Part shown: one piece after another, positions 18,800 to 27,936 of the stretch
Numbering within the stretch: the stretch's first letter is position 1
Layout of the letters: every line of letters begins with the position of its first letter
Origin: Bacillus marinisedimentorum
GTDB lineage: Bacteria; Bacillota; Bacilli; Bacillales; Bacillaceae_O
DNA: 54,165 bases
Assembly: GCF_001644195.2 (NCBI RefSeq)
Contig: NZ_LWBL02000061.1
Span: 1-54,165, forward strand
Direction: 5' to 3'
Made by a program: the position numbers and the translations under genes
The notes under the pieces: model-generated
What the model saw: the letters and a program-made list of their open reading frames with translations, nothing else
What the model was told of the DNA's origin: nothing
Databases searched by the model: none

Positions 18800-19705
18800 A
18801 TGCTTATACAAGTCGGAGATATTGTCGGCAGAAAATCTTACGGCTGCGATTTGTTATTCCGCGTCATTGAAGTTCTAGAAAAGGATGAAGAAAAAATTGC
18901 AATTTTAGCCGGGGAAGAAGTCAGGCTGGAAGCAGATGCGCCGATTGACGACCTGGTCACCATCTCAGACGATGAATTGAAAAAGCGCCAGAAAGAAGCG
19001 AGAGAACGGGAGGATACGTCGCTCCGCCTGTTCCGCCAGGATCACCATACACTGAGGGAAAAAAGCGAGTATTTCGCAACAGCGGGTTATAACAGTGACA
19101 GCAGAAACTATTTTCAACTGCCGGGGCGTGTCCTGCACCTTGATGGGGACGCCCTTTACTTAAAAAAATGTATGGAATTGTACAGGAAATTGAATGTTCC
19201 TGTTTACAGCGTCTATATTGATGAAAAAGAAATGCCGGAGAAAATAGAGGGCTTGATGGATAAAGTGCGGCCGGATATCCTTGTCATCACCGGTCATGAT
19301 GCATATTTGCCGGCCAAGGGTTCACCGGACGAGTTAAAAGCTTACCGCCATTCAAGGCAATTTGCCCAGACGGTGAAGGCAGCCAGGCGAAAAGTTCCCC
19401 ATCTTGACCAGCTTGTCATTTTTGCCGGTGCCTGTCAGTCCCACTTTGAATCACTAATCAGGGCGGGGGCTAATTTTGCCAGTTCTCCGTCCCGCGTGAA
19501 TATACATGCGCTTGATCCTGTATATGTCGTCGCCAAACTGAGCTATACCCCTTTTATGGACCGTATCAACGTGTGGGATGTCCTCCGCAACACCTTGACA
19601 GGCGAAAAGGGACTTGGCGGCATTGAAACACGGGGACTGCTCCGGACCGGCATGCCCTACAAACAGCCGCAGGAATCGGAAGCCGAAGCGGAATCGGAAG
19701 CTTGA
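18800..19705 (+). CDS. yabG: YabG, sporulation-specific coat-processing protease
   Basis: 301 aa (290 in B. subtilis). Peptidase family U57: mother-cell cysteine-type protease that trims coat proteins (SpoIVA, YeeK, SafA partners) and enables their cross-linking. Conserved stretches are VGRKSYGCDLLFRV at the N-terminus, PGRVLHLDGD, ITGHDAY and FAGACQSHFESLI, the last two carrying likely active-site His and Cys. ATG 18800 is preferred to TTG 18779 because AAAGGGGG lies between them. The C-terminus has a Glu/Ala/Ser-rich tail longer than in B. subtilis. Sigma-K-type promoter at 18740. Confidence 0.93.
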   Translation: MLIQVGDIVGRKSYGCDLLFRVIEVLEKDEEKIAILAGEEVRLEADAPIDDLVTISDDELKKRQKEAREREDTSLRLFRQDHHTLREKSEYFATAGYNSDSRNYFQLPGRVLHLDGDALYLKKCMELYRKLNVPVYSVYIDEKEMPEKIEGLMDKVRPDILVITGHDAYLPAKGSPDELKAYRHSRQFAQTVKAARRKVPHLDQLVIFAGACQSHFESLIRAGANFASSPSRVNIHALDPVYVVAKLSYTPFMDRINVWDVLRNTLTGEKGLGGIETRGLLRTGMPYKQPQESEAEAESEA

Positions 19706-19738
19706 GCCTTTAACTTCGTGTTAAAGGCGTTTTTTTTA
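19706..19738 (+). terminator. Terminator after yabG
   Basis: GCCTTTAAC, loop TTCGT, GTTAAAGGC, then eight T's; it begins right at the yabG stop. Confidence 0.93.
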
Positions 19739-19746
19739 TGGACGTG

Positions 19747-19770
19747 ATTGCCAGGCAATTGCCTGGCAAT
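19747..19770. repeat. GCCAGGCA palindrome, locus 2
   Basis: Perfect 24-bp palindrome: ATTGCCAGGCAA joined to TTGCCTGGCAAT. There is no T-run beside it. The rest of 19771-19993 shows no gene. Confidence 0.8.
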
Positions 19771-19993
19771 CGAAGAGGCATCCAAAAGCCGTAACATTCG
19801 CAATTGGCACAAATCGGCTTCGGCAGCAGGTTTCATTTCCGGGTAAAAACTGTATGAGTGCCGGGCGCGGTCTGTTATATAAAGGGGATTTTGCAAATTA
19901 TGGCGAAAAAGATCATAAAAACAAATATAGATTACATATTTTTAACACTTTGAGGAAAACTAAAAAAAGTTTGGTGAACAAGCACTAAACACA

Positions 19994-20063
19994 TTGACAT
20001 TCAATTTGTTTACTTGCTATAATATAAAATTTATTTGACTGGTATTTCCAAAGGTGTTATAAT
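19994..20063 (+). promoter_or_regulatory. Two tandem strong sigma-A promoters of veg
   Basis: P1: TTGACA (19994-19999), 18 bp, TATAAT (20018-20023). P2: TTGACT (20035-20040), 17 bp, TATAAT (20058-20063). veg of B. subtilis is known for a very strong promoter. Confidence 0.85.
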
Positions 20064-20087
20064 GGAGTTCAGTGAGGTGGAGTGAAA

Positions 20088-20321
20088 TTGGGTAAAAATA
20101 TTGCTGAAATCAAAAGTTCGTTGGATCAGAATTTGGGCAAGCGATTAACGTTAAAAGCGAATGGCGGGCGCCGTAAAACCATTGAACGTTCAGGAGTTTT
20201 AGCTGAGACATACCCGGCAGTTTTCATCGTTGAGCTTGACCAAAGTCAAAATGCATTTGAACGTGTTTCATACAGTTATGCAGATGTATTAACTGAGACT
20301 GTGGAATTGAGATTTCAATAA
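20088..20321 (+). CDS. veg: Veg, biofilm-stimulating small protein
   Basis: 77 aa, DUF1021. [19 protein letters not shown] and [14 protein letters not shown] match B. subtilis Veg as I recall it. Veg stimulates biofilm genes by interfering with SinR, and the fold is related to SH3-like RNA-binding domains. TTG 20088 is preferred to GTG 20082: GAGGTGG at 20074-20080 is 7 nt from TTG but 1 nt from GTG, and the resulting MGKNIAEIK aligns with the B. subtilis N-terminus. Two strong promoters precede it and a terminator follows. Confidence 0.93.
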   Translation: MGKNIAEIKSSLDQNLGKRLTLKANGGRRKTIERSGVLAETYPAVFIVELDQSQNAFERVSYSYADVLTETVELRFQ

Positions 20322-20343
20322 TCACCAGGAACGGCATAAAGTG

Positions 20344-20374
20344 GGCAGCGGACTCTACAGTTTGCTGCTTTTTT
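20344..20374 (+). terminator. Terminator after veg
   Basis: GGCAGC (20344-20349) pairs with GCTGCT (20364-20369), then T's. Confidence 0.6.
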
Positions 20375-20520
20375 ATTTGGCCTTTGCCCTAAAGGCAGAA
20401 AACCTATGTCAGCAGTAAGGCATGGTCTGACAGAGCTTTTTGGACTGCCTTTGCTTGCAAAAATCAAACCCATATCTGGCGTCCGGCGGCGGCTCTCCAT
20501 AAAACGTTTCAAATAATCAT

Positions 20521-20550
20521 ACATAGTGAATCCATCTCTTTTTCATACTA
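20521..20550 (+). promoter_or_regulatory. Sigma-G-type promoter of sspF
   Basis: ACATA (20521-20525), 18 bp, CATACTA (20544-20550). The -10 fits the sigma-G consensus fully and the -35 in four of five bases. Confidence 0.6.
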
Positions 20551-20587
20551 AGTAATGTCGCAGCAGTAACGAAAGGAGTCCCTGTGA

Positions 20588-20773
20588 ATGGGCAGACGCA
20601 GAGGAATGATGTCAGACCGATTCAAAGAGGAACTAGCCAGAGATCTTGGGTTTTACGAAACGGTCCAGCAGGACGGCTGGGGAGGCATCCGCTCGAGGGA
20701 TGCAGGCAACATGGTGAAACGTGCCGTTGAAATCGCCCAGGCGCAGCTTGCGGACCAGCAGCGGCACCAGTAA
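20588..20773 (+). CDS. sspF: SspF, alpha/beta-type small acid-soluble spore protein
   Basis: 61 aa. DNA-binding protein of the forespore, degraded at germination. The family pattern is present: [23 protein letters not shown] with the Glu-rich germination-protease site region, then [21 protein letters not shown] 20588 has GAAAGGAG upstream and a sigma-G-type promoter sits 38 bp before it. A terminator follows 7 bp after the stop. Confidence 0.93.
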   Translation: MGRRRGMMSDRFKEELARDLGFYETVQQDGWGGIRSRDAGNMVKRAVEIAQAQLADQQRHQ

Positions 20774-20780
20774 TGAAAGG

Positions 20781-20809
20781 AACCGGAGCAGAAATGCTTC
20801 GGTTTTTTT
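20781..20809 (+). terminator. Terminator after sspF
   Basis: AACCGGAGCA, loop GAAA, TGCTTCGGTT (one G-T pair), then T's. Confidence 0.9.
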
Positions 20810-20815
20810 ATTGTT

Positions 20816-20982
20816 AAGGAAATTATAAAATGTTGTGGATAAAAAGCCAGAAGAGAATCGTCCAGCTTCAGGCGCCAGCGGCTATCGTCATAAGCGGTGC
20901 CCCTCCGGGAGGAAAGGAGCACCACCTCCCTGCGGGAATCCCCGCTTATGCGTACGCCGCTAAGCGGGCGCATTGCGCATTT
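20816..20982. repeat. Nested-hairpin intergenic repeat, copy B
   Basis: Same lead-in and core as copy A. The innermost stem is GGGAGG/CCTCCC (GGAAGG in copy A). The outermost right arm has decayed to GGGCGCATT, breaking one end of that stem. The remaining 20983-21253 is the ispE leader, with a weak TATGAT (21206-21211) as the only promoter-like word. Confidence 0.8.
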
Positions 20983-21253
20983 GATCCTCTACTCTACAGG
21001 GGGAGTATTTCAACACAGTGGCCAAATTTAAGAATATGATAAACCGACTGCACCTAGGGATCACAATCGGCGCGTTTTCTTTATAGGATGAAAAAAGATC
21101 AGTCCAGCTTACCACTGAAAAAGTCCTGAGAAAAGGGCTGGTTCTTCCGAATAAACAGTGAAATTGCCAGCTCTTTCCTTCATTCATGTAAACAGTACTG
21201 CAGTTTATGATAAAATACGGAGGGAATGGAAGTTATAAAGTAGGTGAGTACGG

Positions 21254-22126
21254 ATGAATACGATAGAAGTTAAAGCGCCGGCAAAGATCAACCTTGCCCT
21301 TGATGTATTACATAAACGTGATGACGGTTACCATGAAGTACGAATGGTCATGACGACGGTTGACCTGGCTGACAGGCTGGAGCTCAAGCTGCTCGATGAA
21401 GATATAATCACGGTTTCATCGCAAAACAGGTTCGTTCCGAGTGATGAACGGAACCTGGCTTATCAGGCAGCCGAATTGCTTAAAGAGCGCTATGGCGTTA
21501 CCAAAGGCGTCCAGATCATGATTGAAAAGAACATACCGGTGGCAGCCGGCCTTGCCGGGGGGAGCAGTGATGCCGCAGCGGCATTGAGAGGGCTGAACAA
21601 GCTCTGGAATTTGCAGCTGAGTCTTGATGAATTGGCCCGGCTTGGGGCTGAAATCGGCTCAGACGTTTCGTTTTGCGTATATGGAGGGACGGCACTGGCA
21701 GAAGGACGCGGTGAAAAGATCACTGATCTTCCGGCTCCACCGCCATTCTGGGTGGTGCTCGCCAAACCTCAAAAAGGGGTCTCGACAGCCGACGTATACG
21801 GCAAGCTTAAGCTGGAGGGTGTCGATCATCCTGATATTGATGCAATGATCGCAGCAATCAACGACAAGGACTTCAGGGGAATTTGCGCCAACGTCGGCAA
21901 TGTCCTCGAAACGGTTACGCTGAGTCTGCATCCAGAAGTCAAGCAAATAAAAGACAGGATGGTGCTTACTGGAGCTGATGCTGTTTTAATGAGCGGCAGC
22001 GGGCCTACCGTGTTTGCACTTATCCATCATGAAACGAAAGTACAGCGTGTTTACAACAGTCTGCGGGGTTTTTGTGAACAGGTATATGCTGTCCGGCTAA
22101 TCGGAGAACGAACTTCTCTTGAATAA
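21254..22126 (+). CDS. ispE: 4-diphosphocytidyl-2-C-methyl-D-erythritol kinase
   Basis: 290 aa. GHMP kinase of the MEP pathway to isoprenoids: phosphorylates CDP-ME at the 2-hydroxyl. N-terminal [21 protein letters not shown], the ATP loop [16 protein letters not shown] at 95-110, and the C-terminal GHMP motif [14 protein letters not shown] 21254 has TAGGTGAG upstream. The promoter and PurBoxes of purR begin inside its last codons, so purR can be read from here or from its own start. Confidence 0.97.
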   Translation: MNTIEVKAPAKINLALDVLHKRDDGYHEVRMVMTTVDLADRLELKLLDEDIITVSSQNRFVPSDERNLAYQAAELLKERYGVTKGVQIMIEKNIPVAAGLAGGSSDAAAALRGLNKLWNLQLSLDELARLGAEIGSDVSFCVYGGTALAEGRGEKITDLPAPPPFWVVLAKPQKGVSTADVYGKLKLEGVDHPDIDAMIAAINDKDFRGICANVGNVLETVTLSLHPEVKQIKDRMVLTGADAVLMSGSGPTVFALIHHETKVQRVYNSLRGFCEQVYAVRLIGERTSLE

Positions 22127-22148
22127 ATCCGTACAAAAATGATATATT
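22119..22148 (+). promoter_or_regulatory. Sigma-A promoter of purR
   Basis: TTGAAT (22119-22124), 18 bp, TATATT (22143-22148). The -35 is inside the end of ispE. Confidence 0.6.
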
Positions 22149-22169
22149 AGGTTTAAATTATTCGGATTT
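22125..22169. promoter_or_regulatory. Two inverted PurBox-like sequences around the purR promoter
   Basis: AAATCCGTACAAA (22125-22137, plus) and AAATCCGAATAAT (22169-22157, minus) each approach the recalled PurBox pattern AWWWCCGAACWWT, with two and one mismatches. They face each other 19 bp apart and flank the -10. purR is autoregulated in B. subtilis, which supports a PurR operator. Confidence 0.55.
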
Positions 22170-22182
22170 TGGAGGTTGCAGC

Positions 22183-23040
22183 ATGAAAACAAAACGGAGC
22201 GGCAGACTTGTTGACATGACGAGATACTTACTCGAGAACCCGCACACTCTTGTGCCATTAACCTATTTTGCAGAGCGGTATAATGCGGCAAAATCATCTA
22301 TCAGTGAAGATTTGACAATTGTTAAATCTGTATTTGAAGAACAGGGCACGGGCAAACTGAATACGACTGCCGGGGCGGCAGGAGGTGTAATGTTTGTTCC
22401 ATCTGTTTCCCCCGGTGAGGCAAAGGCAACAATCGCCGAACTGGTTGATCGGATTGCCGATCCTGCAAGACTGCTTCCAGGCGGTTATTTGTACCTGACT
22501 GATATTCTTGGGCACCCGCGCACCGTGAACGAAATCGGGCGGCTGTTTGCAGCTGTGTTTGCTGACCGAAAAATTGATGTTGTCATGACCGTTGCCACAA
22601 AAGGGATCCCGCTAGCATATGCCGTAGCCGATCACATGAATGTTCCGGTTGTCATCGTCAGAAGAGACAGCAAAGTGACGGAAGGGTCAACGGTCAGTAT
22701 CAATTATGTGTCCGGTTCAACCGGACGTATCCAGACAATGGTGCTTGCCAAACGGAGCCTGAAAAACGGTTCAAGAGTCCTGATCATCGATGACTTCATG
22801 AAAGCGGGCGGCACCATTAACGGAATGGTGAATCTGCTCCAGGAATTTGAAGCTGAGGTGGCTGGAATCGGTGTTTTGGTCGAAGCTGAAGATGTAGTGG
22901 AGCGGCTTGTCGATGAGTATATCTCCCTTGTCCAGTTAGCCGGGGTAGATGTAAAACAGCAAAAAATCAACGCTGAGGAAGGAAATTACTTCCGCTTTCT
23001 CGAATCTGCAATTCAGGAAGGAAAGGGTGATGAGGTATGA
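22183..23040 (+). CDS. purR: PurR, purine biosynthesis repressor
   Basis: 285 aa. N-terminal winged helix (residues about 1-75: [32 protein letters not shown]) and C-terminal phosphoribosyltransferase-like domain. PRPP binding at [17 protein letters not shown] (199-215) releases it from PurBox DNA, so high PRPP derepresses purine genes; recent work also gives ppGpp as corepressor. ATG 22183 follows GGAGGTTGC. Its stop overlaps ridA by ATGA. PRPP synthase (prs) and hypoxanthine phosphoribosyltransferase (hpt) are in the same window. Confidence 0.96.
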   Translation: MKTKRSGRLVDMTRYLLENPHTLVPLTYFAERYNAAKSSISEDLTIVKSVFEEQGTGKLNTTAGAAGGVMFVPSVSPGEAKATIAELVDRIADPARLLPGGYLYLTDILGHPRTVNEIGRLFAAVFADRKIDVVMTVATKGIPLAYAVADHMNVPVVIVRRDSKVTEGSTVSINYVSGSTGRIQTMVLAKRSLKNGSRVLIIDDFMKAGGTINGMVNLLQEFEAEVAGIGVLVEAEDVVERLVDEYISLVQLAGVDVKQQKINAEEGNYFRFLESAIQEGKGDEV

Positions 23041-23411
23041 AAATCGTGGAAACTGCAGCTGCACCGCAAGCCATCGGCCCTTATTCGCAGGGCGTCATTG
23101 TGAATAACATGCTCTACAGCTCCGGTCAAATCGGCCTGACTCCAGAAGGAACCATGGCAGGTGATACGGTAGAGGAGCAGGCGCGCCAGGTGTTCGCAAA
23201 TTTGGATGCTATTCTCGAAGAAGCCGGTTCGGATCGGGAAAACATCGTAAAAGTGACCGTCTATATTAAAAACATGGATGATTTTCCGCTCGTCAATGAG
23301 ATTTACGGACAGTTTTTCAATGAGCATCTTCCGGCCCGTTCTACGGTGGAAGTCTCTGCACTGCCGAAAAATGCACTTGTCGAGATGGACATCATCGCCC
23401 TGGTAAAGTAA
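23037..23411 (+). CDS. ridA: RidA family enamine/imine deaminase (YabJ)
   Basis: 124 aa. Trimeric Rid protein that hydrolyses reactive 2-aminoacrylate-type enamines. Signature residues: [14 protein letters not shown], the Gly-rich [11 protein letters not shown] and the catalytic Arg in [20 protein letters not shown]. In B. subtilis it is needed for full PurR repression. It starts inside the purR stop (ATGA), so the two are translationally coupled. Confidence 0.95.
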   Translation: MKIVETAAAPQAIGPYSQGVIVNNMLYSSGQIGLTPEGTMAGDTVEEQARQVFANLDAILEEAGSDRENIVKVTVYIKNMDDFPLVNEIYGQFFNEHLPARSTVEVSALPKNALVEMDIIALVK

Positions 23412-23550
23412 TACAGGGCATACATAGGATATTTGTCGTGTTAATGGGGTTTAATTTTATTGCGTAAGAGGATTTGGACTCAAATTTTGCTGATTTTCGT
23501 CCGTTTTGTGGCTGTTATCCATCTTTTCTTGATAAATTTTTGAAAAAAGA

Positions 23551-23578
23551 AGGAATTGACCTAAATTGTGTTGAATAA
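23551..23578 (+). promoter_or_regulatory. Sigma-H-type promoter of spoVG
   Basis: AGGAATT (23551-23557), about 12 bp, GTTGAATAA with GAAT at 23573-23576, matching the sigma-H pattern AGGAWWW-N12-RNNGAATWW. AT-rich DNA just upstream suits AbrB binding known from B. subtilis. Confidence 0.75.
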
Positions 23579-23620
23579 TTGGCAATAAGTTTTTATATAG
23601 GGAAAAGGTGGTGAATACAA

Positions 23621-23911
23621 GTGGAAGTGACCGACGTGAGATTACGCCGCGTGAATACCGAAGGGAGAATGAGAGCAATTGCATCCATTACTCTCGATCA
23701 TGAATTTGTCGTTCACGACATCAGGGTAATTGACGGCAATAACGGCCTTTTTGTGGCTATGCCGAGCAAGCGCACGCCGGATGGTGAATTCAGGGATATT
23801 GCCCATCCGATCAATTCGAATACCCGTGGAAAAATTCAAGATGCCGTATTGGCTGAGTATCACCGTGCAGGTGAGGAAGAAGTGGAATATGAAGAAGCCG
23901 GTGCATCTTAA
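23621..23911 (+). CDS. spoVG: SpoVG, septation/RNA-binding regulator
   Basis: 96 aa. Small DNA/RNA-binding protein affecting asymmetric septation, virulence and sporulation. [40 protein letters not shown] and FRDIAHPI are near-identical to B. subtilis. The start is GTG 23621 behind AAAAGGTGGTG. Sigma-H-type promoter upstream and a terminator after it. Confidence 0.97.
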   Translation: MEVTDVRLRRVNTEGRMRAIASITLDHEFVVHDIRVIDGNNGLFVAMPSKRTPDGEFRDIAHPINSNTRGKIQDAVLAEYHRAGEEEVEYEEAGAS

Positions 23912-23942
23912 GCATCTTAAATTATTAATTCAATGACAACAG

Positions 23943-23970
23943 AGGTCTGACGGGCAGTCAGGCCTTTTTA
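23943..23970 (+). terminator. Terminator after spoVG
   Basis: AGGTCTGAC pairs with GTCAGGCCT (one G-T), then five T's. Confidence 0.8.
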
Positions 23971-24059
23971 ATTTGGAGAAAATTTTTTATTGCATTTTAC
24001 ATATTCCCTTTTTGTTAAAATTTGAAACTGCAGAATTGTTTTTAGGCAGGGGTGTTGTG

Positions 24060-24275
24060 TATTTTAGTGCCAGGCATTCTTTGGAGGTCATCCAGCGGGT
24101 CAATGCCTGGCACTGTTTTCGGGTGTTTGTTTGGTGTTGGGATTTATTTGCATTTAACTGAAAAAATGGTGTGTATCTTAGGGCCGGGCATTCTTTGAAG
24201 GTCATCCAGTGGGTCAATGCCTGGCACTGTTTTCGGATGTTTGTTGAGTGTTTGGAATTATTTGTATTGCCGGAA
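24060..24275. repeat. Tandem ~114-bp duplication carrying GCCAGGCA hairpins
   Basis: Unit 1 has GTGCCAGGCATT (24068-24079), CTTTGGAGGTCATCCAG and AATGCCTGGCAC; unit 2 repeats this 114 bp later as GGGCCGGGCATT, CTTTGAAGGTCATCCAG and AATGCCTGGCAC. The CTGTTTTCGG and TTTGTT words after each hairpin also repeat. In unit 2 the changed arm keeps most pairs through a wobble. No coding function is seen in 23971-24382. Confidence 0.8.
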
Positions 24276-24317
24276 AGTCTGGGTTTCTGGAACTGTTTTA
24301 CAGCACGGCTTGAATCC

Positions 24318-24346
24318 TTGAAAAGGGCTCGTTTTTAAGATATATT
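24318..24346 (+). promoter_or_regulatory. Sigma-A promoter of glmU-prs
   Basis: TTGAAA (24318-24323), 17 bp, TATATT (24341-24346), about 30 nt before the glmU ATG. Confidence 0.65.
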
Positions 24347-24382
24347 CGTAATGGACAATTGACAAAAGTATGGAGGCTTATA

Positions 24383-25747
24383 ATGATAAATCGATATGCT
24401 GTCATTCTGGCTGCCGGACAGGGTACAAGAATGAAGTCGAAATTGTACAAGGTGCTTCATCCCGTTTGCGGAAAGCCGATGGTTGAACATGTTGTTGACC
24501 AGGTATCAAAGATGGATCTTGAGAAAATCGTCACGATAATTGGCCACGGAGCGGAGAAAGTACAATCTCAGCTTGGCGACCGTTCTGAATATGCCCTTCA
24601 GGAAGAACAGCTGGGCACAGCGCATGCAGTGATGCAGGCTGAACCGGTTCTCGGGGGAAAAGATGGGGTAACCCTTGTTGTATGCGGTGATACACCGCTG
24701 GTAACTTCTGAAACGATGGAAGCGCTTTTAAAGCGCCATGAAGAAACAGGGGCAAAAGCGACCATTCTTACCGCTGAACCTGAAGATGCAACTGGATATG
24801 GACGCATTATCCGCAACAGTGAAGGAAATGTGGAGCGGATTGTTGAGCATAAGGATGCGTCGGAAGAAGAAAGAAATGTAAAAGAGATAAATACAGGTAC
24901 GTATTGCTTTGACAATAAGGTGCTTTTCGAACTTCTGAAAGAAGTCGACAACGATAACGTCCAGGGTGAGTATTACTTGCCGGATGTCGTTGAATTGCTG
25001 AAAAAGCAAGATGAAGTCGTAACAGCTTACCAGACACCGGACTTTGATGAGACCCTCGGTGTAAATGACCGGGTTGCCCTTTCGAAAGCAGAAACAATCA
25101 TGAAGAGGCGGATTAATGAGCAGCATATGAGAAATGGGGTCACGATTATTGATCCTGACAATACGTATATTTCCCCGGATGCGGAAATCGGCAGGGACAC
25201 AGTTTTACAGCCGGGCACCGTCATTAATGGAAAGACAACGATAGGTGAAGATTGTGTCATTGGTCCGAACACCGAGATCACCTCATGTTCAGTTGGGAAT
25301 GAAACGGTCATCCGCCAATCCGCCGCCTATGACAGCCATATAGGAAACAATGTGAATATCGGCCCGTTCGCACATATCCGGCCAGCTTCGGATCTTGGCG
25401 ACTACGTGAAAATCGGAAACTTCGTCGAGGTGAAAAAAGCAAGCTTCGGCAAAGGCAGCAAAGCATCCCACTTAAGCTACATCGGGGATGCTGAAGTCGG
25501 GGAAGATGTCAATATCGGCTGCGGATCGATCACAGTTAACTATGACGGGAAGAACAAACATTTGACGGTTATTGAAGACGGGGCATTTATCGGCTGCAAT
25601 ACCAATCTTGTCGCCCCAGTCACGGTCGGCGAAAGTGCTTTTGTCGCTGCCGGTTCCACAATCACAAAAGACGTCCCGGGCAAGGCGCTGTCCATTGCCA
25701 GGGCAAGGCAAACGAATAAAGAAGGGTACGCTGACAGGCTGAAGTAA
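24383..25747 (+). CDS. glmU: Bifunctional GlcN-1-P acetyltransferase / GlcNAc-1-P uridylyltransferase
   Basis: 454 aa (456 in B. subtilis GcaD). Makes UDP-GlcNAc for peptidoglycan and teichoic acids. N-terminal nucleotidyltransferase with [20 protein letters not shown] and the metal Asp in [10 protein letters not shown]-terminal left-handed beta-helix of hexapeptide repeats ([20 protein letters not shown] onward) with the acetyltransferase His in [15 protein letters not shown] 24383 has GGAGG 6 nt upstream; the longer frame from TTG 24359 lacks a ribosome site. prs follows after 42 bp. Confidence 0.97.
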   Translation: MINRYAVILAAGQGTRMKSKLYKVLHPVCGKPMVEHVVDQVSKMDLEKIVTIIGHGAEKVQSQLGDRSEYALQEEQLGTAHAVMQAEPVLGGKDGVTLVVCGDTPLVTSETMEALLKRHEETGAKATILTAEPEDATGYGRIIRNSEGNVERIVEHKDASEEERNVKEINTGTYCFDNKVLFELLKEVDNDNVQGEYYLPDVVELLKKQDEVVTAYQTPDFDETLGVNDRVALSKAETIMKRRINEQHMRNGVTIIDPDNTYISPDAEIGRDTVLQPGTVINGKTTIGEDCVIGPNTEITSCSVGNETVIRQSAAYDSHIGNNVNIGPFAHIRPASDLGDYVKIGNFVEVKKASFGKGSKASHLSYIGDAEVGEDVNIGCGSITVNYDGKNKHLTVIEDGAFIGCNTNLVAPVTVGESAFVAAGSTITKDVPGKALSIARARQTNKEGYADRLK

Positions 25748-25789
25748 GCTGCTGCAGTTGCAAATAATGTTATGGAGGGTCATTAACGA

Positions 25790-26743
25790 ATGTCAAATCA
25801 ATACGGTGATTCAAACTTAAAGGTGTTTTCGCTGAACTCCAATCCGCACCTTGCTGAGGAAATCGTCAACCATATCGGGGTTGAAATGGGAAAGTCGACT
25901 GTCAAACGATTCAGCGATGGGGAAATCCAGATCAATATTGAAGAAAGCATCCGCGGCTGTGATGTGTATGTCATCCAATCCACATCTTCACCGGTGAATG
26001 AGCATATCATGGAGCTGCTCATTATGATTGATGCACTGAAACGCGCTTCAGCCAAATCAATCAACGTGGTCATCCCTTATTACGGGTATGCCCGCCAGGA
26101 CCGCAAAGCAAGGGCACGTGAGCCGATTACTGCCAAGCTGGTTGCTAATCTTCTTGAAACGGCCGGTGCTACACGTGTGATTACACTTGACCTGCATGCA
26201 CCGCAGATCCAGGGATTCTTCGATATTCCGATTGACCATCTTGTCGGTGTTCCGATTTTATCTGATTTCTTTAAGAGCAAGAATTTTGATGATATCGTTA
26301 TCGTTTCTCCTGATCACGGCGGCGTGACGCGCGCGCGCAAGATGGCGGACCGCCTGAAGGCTCCGATTGCAATCATTGATAAGCGCCGTCCGCGGCCGAA
26401 TGTGGCGGAAGTAATGAACATCGTCGGTAATGTGGAAGGCAGAACGGCTATTCTGATCGATGACATCATCGATACTGCCGGAACAATCACACTGGCTGCC
26501 AATGCGCTGATTGAAAACGGGGCGAAGGATGTTTATGCATGCTGTACGCACCCGGTTTTATCTGGGCCTGCTATCGAGCGGATCGGGAATTCCAACATTA
26601 AGGAGCTTGTCATCACAAACTCCATCCCGCTTCCTGAGAACAAACGCATCGATAAGATCACCGAGCTGTCTGTTGCGCCGTTAATCAGTGAAGCGATCAT
26701 CCGCGTTCATGAAGAGCAGTCTGTAAGCACTCTGTTTGATTGA
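25790..26743 (+). CDS. prs: Ribose-phosphate pyrophosphokinase
   Basis: 317 aa. Makes PRPP from ribose-5-P and ATP for nucleotides, His and Trp; PRPP is also the signal read by PurR upstream. Class I motifs: [20 protein letters not shown], the catalytic flexible-loop region [35 protein letters not shown] and the PRPP loop [15 protein letters not shown] 25790 follows TGGAGGG. No standard terminator is seen; repeat copies C and D, which are strong hairpins, follow directly. Confidence 0.97.
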   Translation: MSNQYGDSNLKVFSLNSNPHLAEEIVNHIGVEMGKSTVKRFSDGEIQINIEESIRGCDVYVIQSTSSPVNEHIMELLIMIDALKRASAKSINVVIPYYGYARQDRKARAREPITAKLVANLLETAGATRVITLDLHAPQIQGFFDIPIDHLVGVPILSDFFKSKNFDDIVIVSPDHGGVTRARKMADRLKAPIAIIDKRRPRPNVAEVMNIVGNVEGRTAILIDDIIDTAGTITLAANALIENGAKDVYACCTHPVLSGPAIERIGNSNIKELVITNSIPLPENKRIDKITELSVAPLISEAIIRVHEEQSVSTLFD

Positions 26744-26773
26744 TTCAGAGGTCTTTGTTTTTCAAAATACATG

Positions 26774-26931
26774 AGGCAGGTTGCCGGCGCCTAGCGCATT
26801 TCGAGATGTCCAGCTGCGAGCACCAGCGGCTATCGTCATAAGCGGTGGCCTCCTCCGGAAGGAAAGAGCGCCTTCCTGCGGATGCCCCCGCTTATGCATA
26901 CGCCGCTACCCGGTGCTCTCCGCATTTCATG
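26774..26931. repeat. Nested-hairpin intergenic repeat, copy C
   Basis: Core as in copy A, but the outer stem is replaced on both sides: GAGCACC (26818-26824) with GGTGCTC (26912-26918) instead of AGGCGCC/GGCGCCT. The innermost stem is GGAAGG/CCTTCC. These are paired changes, the mark of a selected or recently functional structure. Confidence 0.85.
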
Positions 26932-26933
26932 TT

Positions 26934-27055
26934 GTCCAGCTCCAGGCGCCAGCGGCTATCGTCATAAGCGGTGGCCTCCTCCGGGAGGGAAAAGCGCCTC
27001 CCTGCGGATGCCCCCGCTTATGCGTACGCCGCTAAGCGGGCGCCTTGCGCATTTC
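26934..27055. repeat. Nested-hairpin intergenic repeat, copy D
   Basis: Tandem with copy C. Outer stem AGGCGCC (26944-26950) with GGCGCCT (27039-27045); innermost stem GGGAGG (26983-26988) with CCTCCC (26997-27002), a paired change relative to copy C. Ends TTGCGCATTTC. Confidence 0.85.
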
Positions 27056-27069
27056 TTTTTAAGTTGCCT

Positions 27070-27095
27070 GTTTAGTGTCTTTTCTTAATGGGTAA
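27070..27095 (+). promoter_or_regulatory. Sigma-B-type promoter of ctc
   Basis: GTTTAG (27070-27075), 14 bp, GGGTAA (27090-27095), one base off in each half from GTTTAA-N14-GGGTAT. ctc is a classic sigma-B gene in B. subtilis. Confidence 0.75.
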
Positions 27096-27149
27096 AGATA
27101 TAGATAGAGTTTCGTGAGTTTTCTATATCATAAGGGAAGGTGATTGAAC

Positions 27150-27818
27150 ATGGCAGTAACGTTACATGCTAAAAAACGCGACAACCTGAATCACTCAACA
27201 ACAAGAAAGCTGCGTGATGAAGGGAATTTCCCTGCAGTTGTATACGGATATAAAACGGAAAACCAGACGATTTACATTAACTATGCGGATTTTATTAAAA
27301 CAATAAGGGAAGCGGGCAGAAACGGCATTTTGGACCTTCAAGTCGAGGGCCAAAACAGCAGGCTTTCCGTTATGCTCCAGGATTATCAGACAGAACCGAT
27401 CAAAGATGAGATCCTTCATGCCGACTTTATTGCGGTTAACTTGAAAGAAGAGGTTGAAGTGGAAGTTCCGGTTCACTTGACCGGGGAAGCCGCAGGTGTA
27501 AAAGAAGGCGGCGTGGTCCAGCATACCCTTCATAATCTTAACGTGCGTGCTCTCCCTTCAGACCTGCCGGAATACATTGAACTTGATGTATCCGCACTTG
27601 AAATCGGAGATGCATTACAGGTTCAGGACCTGAAAAAAGACGGAAAGTATGAAATCCTTGATGAACAGGAATCCACGATCATCACCGTGCTTCCTCCGCA
27701 GAAGCCTGAAGAGGAAGAAGCGGATGAAGAAGCTGAAGCGGAAGAAGAATCCGGTGGACAGCCGGCTGAATCCAAAGAAGATGCTCAGCAGGAAGAAGTT
27801 ACAGAAGAAGATGAGTAA
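27150..27818 (+). CDS. ctc: Ctc, general-stress 50S ribosomal protein L25 (TL5/CTC type)
   Basis: 222 aa, slightly longer than B. subtilis Ctc (204). N-terminal L25 domain that binds 5S rRNA ([26 protein letters not shown]) and a C-terminal TL5 domain ([20 protein letters not shown]). The end is a long acidic Glu-rich tail of about 35 residues. ATG 27150 has GGGAAGGTG upstream; TTG 27144 in the same frame is closer than ideal. Sigma-B-type promoter at 27070. Terminator follows. Confidence 0.95.
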   Translation: MAVTLHAKKRDNLNHSTTRKLRDEGNFPAVVYGYKTENQTIYINYADFIKTIREAGRNGILDLQVEGQNSRLSVMLQDYQTEPIKDEILHADFIAVNLKEEVEVEVPVHLTGEAAGVKEGGVVQHTLHNLNVRALPSDLPEYIELDVSALEIGDALQVQDLKKDGKYEILDEQESTIITVLPPQKPEEEEADEEAEAEEESGGQPAESKEDAQQEEVTEEDE

Positions 27819-27823
27819 ACAGC

Positions 27824-27856
27824 AAAGGCGTAACCTTTCGGGTTACGTCTTTTTAC
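27824..27856 (+). terminator. Terminator after ctc
   Basis: AGGCGTAACC, loop TTTC, GGGTTACGTCT (G-T allowed), then T's. Confidence 0.85.
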
Positions 27857-27936
27857 CCTTTATGAAACGAGTGAAGGATGCCTTTTCCAGGGGGAAAACG
27901 AAGACAACAGGATCGGAAGAAAGAGAGGAAACAAGT

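Noticed and set aside
26781-27088. Plus-strand frames across repeat copies C and D
   Set aside because: The two copies give near-identical peptide blocks only because the DNA repeats; these are translated hairpin repeats, not genes.
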